Of a stretch of 64,000 bases of DNA, positions 59,813 through 64,000 are shown piece after piece. The stretch is from CAWCVR01 sp963799105 (GTDB lineage Bacteria > Acidobacteriota > Terriglobia > Bryobacterales > Bryobacteraceae), in assembly GCA_963799105.1 (NCBI GenBank), contig CAWCVR010000002.1, positions 682,001-746,000 on the forward strand, written 5' to 3'. Positions within the stretch are counted from its first letter, which is position 1; every line of letters begins with the position of its first letter. The position numbers and the translations under genes are program-made. A model generated the notes under the pieces. The model ran no database searches. It saw nothing but the letters and a program-made list of their open reading frames with translations, and had not been told where the DNA came from.

Positions 59813-60919
59813 GTGGCGCTTTTTCGACGATTCCGCGCGTTCCTCTCCCGCCGCGTCCGCTACAAGATCACGCGGACCGGGGCGGCGTTCACGCTGGCAC
59901 TGCTGGTGGTGGGGGCGGCCGCCATGCTGACCGGCAACAACCTGCTCTTCCTCATCGCGGCGGCCATGCTGGCCACCTTGCTGGCCGCGGGGTTCAGCAG
60001 CCGCTTGTGCCTGGCGGCGCTGGAACTGGATTTTCTGGTGCCCGAACACGTCTCCGTGGGCCGCGCGGCGCCGGGCAAGCTGTTCGTGCGCAACCAGAAG
60101 TGGTTCATTCCGTCGTTCTCCATCGCGGTCGAGGCCGTCCGCAACCCTGCCAGCCCGGCGCTGCGGTCCGGCGTCTACTTTCCCCTGATCCCGCCGCGCA
60201 CCACGCTCGAAGAAACCGTGGAAGTGCGCTTTCCGCGGCGCGGCATGTACCGTGAAAACAGCTTCGCGTTCTCCACGGCGTTTCCGTTCGGCTTCCTGGT
60301 GAAGAGGGCGCGCGTGACGCTGCGGCGCGACATGGTGGTCTATCCATCCATCGACCCGCAACCGGGGTTCGAGGACCTGCTCGCGGGGATCGCCGGCGAG
60401 ATCGAAACGCACTACCGCGGCCTGGGGCGCGACTTCTACCGCATCCGCCCCTATGAGATCTCCGAAAGCGCGCGCCACGTGGATTGGAAGGCGTCGGCGC
60501 ACGTGGGAAGCCTGCAAGTGCGCGAGTTCGCCCGCGAGCGGGAGCAGACCGTGGAAGTGTACCTGGACCGCGACGTCGCGCCGGAGTTCGACCCGTGGTT
60601 CGAGCACGCCGTCGATTGCTGCGCCTTCCTGGTGTGGCGGCTTTCGGGGCAGGGAGCATCGATCCAGTTCCGCTCCGGCGGCTTCGCCGTCCGCCAGCCG
60701 GAAGAGGCCGACATCTACGCCATTCTGAAGTATCTCGCCCTGGCCAATCAGCAAAGCGCGCCGCCGCCCGGCCCTCCCTTCGACGACACTAGCTACAAGC
60801 TGGTGTTTACGCCGTCGCCGCGCAAGTTTCAGGATGCCGGCTGGATGGACGCGCGCATCCTGGACCCCGGCCTGCTGCCGTTTCCGGCTCGCGGCGCGTC
60901 GTACGGCGCCGCTTTTTGA
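59813..60919 (+). CDS. DUF58-domain membrane protein
   Basis: 368 residues from GTG 59813. Two N-terminal transmembrane helices (FTLALLVVGAAAMLTGNNLL, LIAAAMLATLLAAGFSSRLC) and a cytoplasmic beta-rich part with the DUF58 signature (GLGRDFYRIRPYEISESARH then VDWKASAH) and a VWA-like C-terminus. DUF58 genes usually pair with a MoxR ATPase and vWA membrane proteins; none is adjacent here. Function not known. Confidence 0.87.
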   Translation: MALFRRFRAFLSRRVRYKITRTGAAFTLALLVVGAAAMLTGNNLLFLIAAAMLATLLAAGFSSRLCLAALELDFLVPEHVSVGRAAPGKLFVRNQKWFIPSFSIAVEAVRNPASPALRSGVYFPLIPPRTTLEETVEVRFPRRGMYRENSFAFSTAFPFGFLVKRARVTLRRDMVVYPSIDPQPGFEDLLAGIAGEIETHYRGLGRDFYRIRPYEISESARHVDWKASAHVGSLQVREFAREREQTVEVYLDRDVAPEFDPWFEHAVDCCAFLVWRLSGQGASIQFRSGGFAVRQPEEADIYAILKYLALANQQSAPPPGPPFDDTSYKLVFTPSPRKFQDAGWMDARILDPGLLPFPARGASYGAAF

Positions 60920-60954
60920 TAACCTGAGTACCGTTTGGAGTCGAAGGCCGGGCC

Positions 60955-61245
60955 ATGGGACACTTCCGCAATAACCTCGCAGCCGTGTTCTTCATTTCCG
61001 CCGCTTACCTCGCGGCGCGTGCGGCGCTCCGCCGTTGGGGCCCGGACATGTCCTCCCCCGCCGGGAGTTCCCGCGCGGGCCGGCTCGTCAGGTGGATCGT
61101 CCTGCTGCGGGGAACTCTTGTTCTCGTGTTCGTGCTCGGTGCGACCCGCCTGATGCGATTTGATCTTTGGGCCGAGATTGCCGCCATTTGGATCAGCCTG
61201 GTCGGCGACGGCATGATTGAAGCGCGTCTCCGCAAGCAATCCTGA
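60955..61245 (+). CDS. Small two-helix membrane protein
   Basis: 96 residues with hydrophobic segments NLAAVFFISAAYLAARAAL and RWIVLLRGTLVLVFVLGA. No family recognised. It lies between the DUF58 and ankyrin genes with a normal RBS-free gap; a real gene is likely but not certain. Confidence 0.55.
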   Translation: MGHFRNNLAAVFFISAAYLAARAALRRWGPDMSSPAGSSRAGRLVRWIVLLRGTLVLVFVLGATRLMRFDLWAEIAAIWISLVGDGMIEARLRKQS

Positions 61246-61270
61246 TCCGCCCGCTTCGCTATCCTTGAGG

Positions 61271-62161
61271 ATGATGCCGATAGCCAGAAGCATTCTCTCC
61301 GCGCTCCTGCTGGCCGCCTGTTTGCCGCGCCCCGCGCCGGCCCAGATTGCCGACGATCCGGCCGCGCCTTTGCGCGAGGCCGCGTCCAAAGGCCAGACCG
61401 CGCGGGTGAGTGCGCTGATCGAGAAAGGGCTGCCCATCGATGGCGCGGACCTCAAAGGCCGCACCGCGCTCATGCTGGCGGCGCAGCACGGCCGCGCTGA
61501 GACGGTCCGCCTGCTGCTTTCCAAGGGCGCCAACCCCCGCGCGCGCGAAAAGAGCGGCTTCACGGCATGGGGCCTCGCCACCTTCTCGCCCGCCGGCCAC
61601 GGCAGCCACGAGGCGGCGTTGCAGGCGCTTCCGCAACCCGCCCGGCCGTGCGTTGTGGTGAACGCCGGCTGGACGCCGGTGCACCTTATCAGCTCCTGTT
61701 TCATGAGCGCCGGAGAACTGCGGAGCGGGATCGACAGGCTCTCTCTCGACCGGGTCATCCTGGAGCAGTTCCAGGCTGCCGCCACCGCGCCCGGCAGGCA
61801 CGAAATCGAGATCGTGCGCGCCATCGCCCGTGGCATGAATACCGCGCTGCAGGCCGATGGCGTGGCGCCGGTGGAAGCCGATGGGGCTGACGCGGTGGTT
61901 AACATCCAGGTGCAGCCGGGGGCGGGCTGCATGACGGGGAAGGACAACCTGAGCCTGGGAATCGACGTGCGCGTCTTCCGCGTTCGCGACCGCGGACTGC
62001 TGCTCGGAAAGGCGATTGCCGGAGGCGGAATCAAGGGCTTGCGGTCGATGCAGGCGGACAACCCGGCGCAGTACATGCCGGTGTTTCTGCACTGGCTCAA
62101 ACCCGAAGCCGAGCCGGTTTACCAGGCCGTGGCGGAGGCGCTGTACCGCACGGATATGTGA
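61271..62161 (+). CDS. Exported ankyrin-repeat protein
   Basis: 296 residues: signal peptide (PIARSILSALLLAACLPRPA; the Cys could be a lipobox), two to three ankyrin repeats (APLREAASKGQTARVSALIE, RTALMLAAQHGRAETVRLLL), then a C-terminal domain without a known match. It ends directly against the repeat copy C. Function unknown; ankyrin repeats mediate protein contacts. Confidence 0.82.
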   Translation: MMPIARSILSALLLAACLPRPAPAQIADDPAAPLREAASKGQTARVSALIEKGLPIDGADLKGRTALMLAAQHGRAETVRLLLSKGANPRAREKSGFTAWGLATFSPAGHGSHEAALQALPQPARPCVVVNAGWTPVHLISSCFMSAGELRSGIDRLSLDRVILEQFQAAATAPGRHEIEIVRAIARGMNTALQADGVAPVEADGADAVVNIQVQPGAGCMTGKDNLSLGIDVRVFRVRDRGLLLGKAIAGGGIKGLRSMQADNPAQYMPVFLHWLKPEAEPVYQAVAEALYRTDM

Positions 62162-62287
62162 TGTGGGGCGGACCCCCCGGTCCGCAGCCGGCCCCCTGGC
62201 CGGCTTCTCGCCAGTTCCCGGCACTCGATCCCGCGAGGGAAGAGCGGGACGAGGGCGTCCCGCGCGGACCTGGGGGTCCGCCCCACA
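62162..62287 (+). repeat. Dispersed multi-hairpin repeat, family 2, copy C
   Basis: 126 bp bounded by TGTGGGGCGGAC and GTCCGCCCCACA, starting immediately after the ankyrin gene TGA. Internal hairpins GCGGACC...GGTCCGC, AGCCGGC/GCCGGCT and GCGGGAC/GTCCCGC are visible. It is intergenic, unlike copies A and B. Confidence 0.9.
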
Positions 62288-62324
62288 ACCCCGCGGCATA
62301 TACTGGTGGGGAGGAGCGGATTCC

Positions 62325-63374
62325 ATGATCAAGACACTTGCCTACGCAGCCCCGAGCGCCACGGCGCCCCTGGGACGATGGGAACTCGAACGCCGCGAGC
62401 CGGGCCCGCGCGACGTCCAAATCGAAATCGCCTATTGTGGCGTGTGCCATTCCGACCTGCATACGGCGCGCAGCGACTGGCCCGGCACGGTCTACCCGCT
62501 GGTGCCGGGGCACGAGATCGTGGGGCGGGTCACTGCCAAGGGAAGCGCCGTTACGAAGTTCCAGATCGGCGATCTGGCCGGCGTGGGGTGCCTGGTGGAT
62601 TCCTGCCGCGCCTGCGCCTCGTGCCGCGAGGGGCTGGAGCAGTACTGCGAAGCCGGGATGATCCTGACGTATAACAGTCCCGACAAGCACACCGGCGGGG
62701 TGACGTACGGAGGTTACTCGGGCCGCATCGTGGTGGACGAGAGCTTCGTGCTGCGCGTGAGCGGCAAGCTGAATCTCGCGGCCGCCGCCCCGCTGCTCTG
62801 CGCGGGCATCACCACTTACTCGCCGCTGCGGCATTGGATCGCCGGCCCAGGCAAGAAGGTGGGGATCGTGGGTCTGGGCGGCCTCGGGCACATGGGCGTG
62901 AAGCTCGCGCACGCCTTCGGGGCGCACACCGTGCTGTTCACCACGTCCCAGTCCAAGGTGGAAGACGGGCGGAAGCTCGGCGCCGATGAAGTGACCATTT
63001 CGCGCGATGCCGGCGCCATGGGGAAGCACCGGGGCAGCTTGGATTTCATCCTCAACACGGTGGCTGCGCCGCACAATCTGGACCCTTTTCTCGATCTGTT
63101 AAGACGCGACGGGACCATGTGCCTGGTGGGCGCTCCCGGAACGCCACACCCGTCGCCGGCCGTGTTCAATCTGATTTTCAAGCGGCGGGCACTGGCGGGT
63201 TCGCTGATCGGCGGCATCGCGGAGACGCAGGAGATGCTGGATTTCTGCGCCGAACACGGGATCGAATCGCAGGTCGAGATCATCCCCATCCAGAAGATCA
63301 ACGAGGCTTACGAGCGCATGCTCAAGAGCGACGTGAAGTACCGTTTCGTGATCGACATGGAGTCGCTTAAGTAG
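62325..63374 (+). CDS. Zinc-dependent NAD(P) alcohol dehydrogenase, cinnamyl-alcohol-dehydrogenase type
   Basis: 349 residues of the MDR superfamily. Catalytic zinc ligands in YCGVCHSDLHTARSDW and LVPGHEIVGRV; structural zinc cysteines in SCRACASCREGLEQYC; NADP-binding GIVGLGGLGHMGVKLAHAF. It oxidises alcohols or reduces aldehydes, similar to YahK/AdhA. Start ATG 62325 with GAGGAG upstream. Cytoplasmic; no operon partners. Confidence 0.92.
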   Translation: MIKTLAYAAPSATAPLGRWELERREPGPRDVQIEIAYCGVCHSDLHTARSDWPGTVYPLVPGHEIVGRVTAKGSAVTKFQIGDLAGVGCLVDSCRACASCREGLEQYCEAGMILTYNSPDKHTGGVTYGGYSGRIVVDESFVLRVSGKLNLAAAAPLLCAGITTYSPLRHWIAGPGKKVGIVGLGGLGHMGVKLAHAFGAHTVLFTTSQSKVEDGRKLGADEVTISRDAGAMGKHRGSLDFILNTVAAPHNLDPFLDLLRRDGTMCLVGAPGTPHPSPAVFNLIFKRRALAGSLIGGIAETQEMLDFCAEHGIESQVEIIPIQKINEAYERMLKSDVKYRFVIDMESLK

Positions 63375-63750
63375 GGAATCGGTTCGGCAGCTGCGCAGTC
63401 CGCTAAGATGTTCTGCCGGATATGTGGACCGCGCTGTTCCTCAATCGCGCGCCTCGGCCGAGCGGCGGTTTCGCCTGGTTCTCTGGCTCGGGATGCTTCC
63501 GGCCATTGCGCTGTACTACGCGGTGATGCGGAGTCGCCGCCGGAAGGGCTGGCCGCTGACCTCACGTTGCCGAATATCTTGGTGCCGACTTTCAGTGGTT
63601 CTGGCGGGGCTGTGGGTCCCCGGCCGGAAGGCTCCGTCGCCCGCAGCAATCCCAGAAATGGCCATTTAACCTCGGCTGGTTCTCTGCGAGGCTGCCGCGC
63701 TCGTTCGAAGCATGGTCGCTTGGATTCGCCACCGGCTCCCCGCGCTCCGA
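63375..63750. other. Intergenic stretch with one weak ORF
   Basis: An 81-codon frame (63424-63669) has a hydrophobic stretch (LVLWLGMLPAIALYYAVM) followed by a basic segment, but no RBS and unprotein-like C-terminus. It may be a degraded small membrane protein. Nothing else is seen. Confidence 0.3.
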
Positions 63751-64000
63751 TTACTGCCTGCTGGCCGGCAAGCCGCCGGAATGCTCGCCCAATGACGGCG
63801 GGCCGCGCGCGGCCTTACTCCATGCCAATTCGGAGTAATTCACCAGTTCGATCGAGTGCCGCTCGATCGCCTGGCGCGTCTCGGGAGCCACGCAGCGCCT
63901 CAAGTTCGCGCTCGCGGCTTTCCTTCAACCGCGTACGCGCCTGGCGCAGCGGCTCGCGGCAGCGGCCCGGGTGCACCATCAGTTCCGTGCTCCCTTCGGG
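63751..64000 (-). pseudogene. YdjC/ChbG-type deacetylase, C-terminal part, frameshifted (runs off right edge)
   Basis: The reverse strand from the edge reads PEGSTELMVHPGRCREPLRQ and RTRLKESRERELEAL, the C-terminal part of YdjC/ChbG carbohydrate deacetylases. In that frame it continues into unlike sequence and stops near 63815. The neighbouring frame continues the family as APETRQAIERHSIELVNYSE to TAA at 63753-63751. A surplus base near 63890 would explain it. These enzymes remove acetyl groups from sugars, e.g. in chitin-derived or hopanoid-linked glycans. Confidence 0.6.

Noticed and set aside
63424..63669. 81-codon hydrophobic ORF
   Set aside because: No RBS, atypical composition after the hydrophobic part and no family match; described only as part of the intergenic stretch.

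Overview
The window is high-GC bacterial DNA, densely coded, with many GTG and TTG starts, many ATGA/GTGA stop-start overlaps, PEP-CTERM proteins, HAF-repeat proteins, TPR/carboxypeptidase-regulatory proteins and small palindromic repeats. This combination fits a soil Acidobacteriota of the Solibacter/Bryobacter type. That assignment is inference from gene content; no rRNA gene is present.

Layout. 0-11.7 kb: end of a phosphohexomutase gene, an exported TldD/TldE-like pair, a fused LptF-LptG permease, two tandem copies of a small secreted protein, a CCA-adding/poly(A) polymerase-type gene, a Xer recombinase and a secreted TPR protein. 11.7-20.6 kb: YHS-type protein, soluble transpeptidase, an IS110-type transposase remnant, an M23 peptidase coupled to an S9 peptidase, then hisS-aspS. 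20.7-31.6 kb: accessory and damaged stretch with a DUF2846-like protein, a broken Phd/VapC-type pair, a zeta-type toxin with a frame-disturbed antitoxin, an RluA-type pseudouridine synthase, a MerR regulator, a VOC protein, frameshifted TPR-membrane and radical SAM genes, a dienelactone-hydrolase-like enzyme and a lytic transglycosylase. 31.7-44.9 kb: one long operon running ECF sigma, anti-sigma, secreted protein, then gspE-F-G-H-I-J-K-L-M-C-D, a nearly complete type II secretion system. 44.9-64 kb: TonB-like protein, ligA, a lipid kinase with no normal start codon, a HigB/HigA-type pair plus an orphan XRE antitoxin, a duplicated DUF4440 protein, a glycoside hydrolase, two PEP-CTERM proteins, an IclR-HTH/periplasmic-binding hybrid regulator, lemA, tRNA-Gln, a PstS-OmpA fusion, a DUF58 protein, an ankyrin protein, an alcohol dehydrogenase and a frameshifted YdjC/ChbG-type deacetylase at the right edge.

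The main observations are about small repeats and coding integrity. A 114-126 bp multi-hairpin repeat occurs three times; one copy supplies the last ~40 codons of hisS and another sits in-frame in the leader of the pseudopilin gene gspK. A second repeat family lies between the two TldD-like genes, flanked by an exact 19-bp direct repeat that duplicates the stop codon, RBS and start codon, which looks like a gene-preserving insertion. Several genes at 22-29 kb and at the right edge carry single-base or small indels or nonsense changes, from real decay or from assembly error. No single clearly new defence or metabolic system was found; the best candidates for undescribed biology are the coding-compatible repeat insertions, the exported TldD/TldE-like pair and the sigma/anti-sigma-headed secretion operon.
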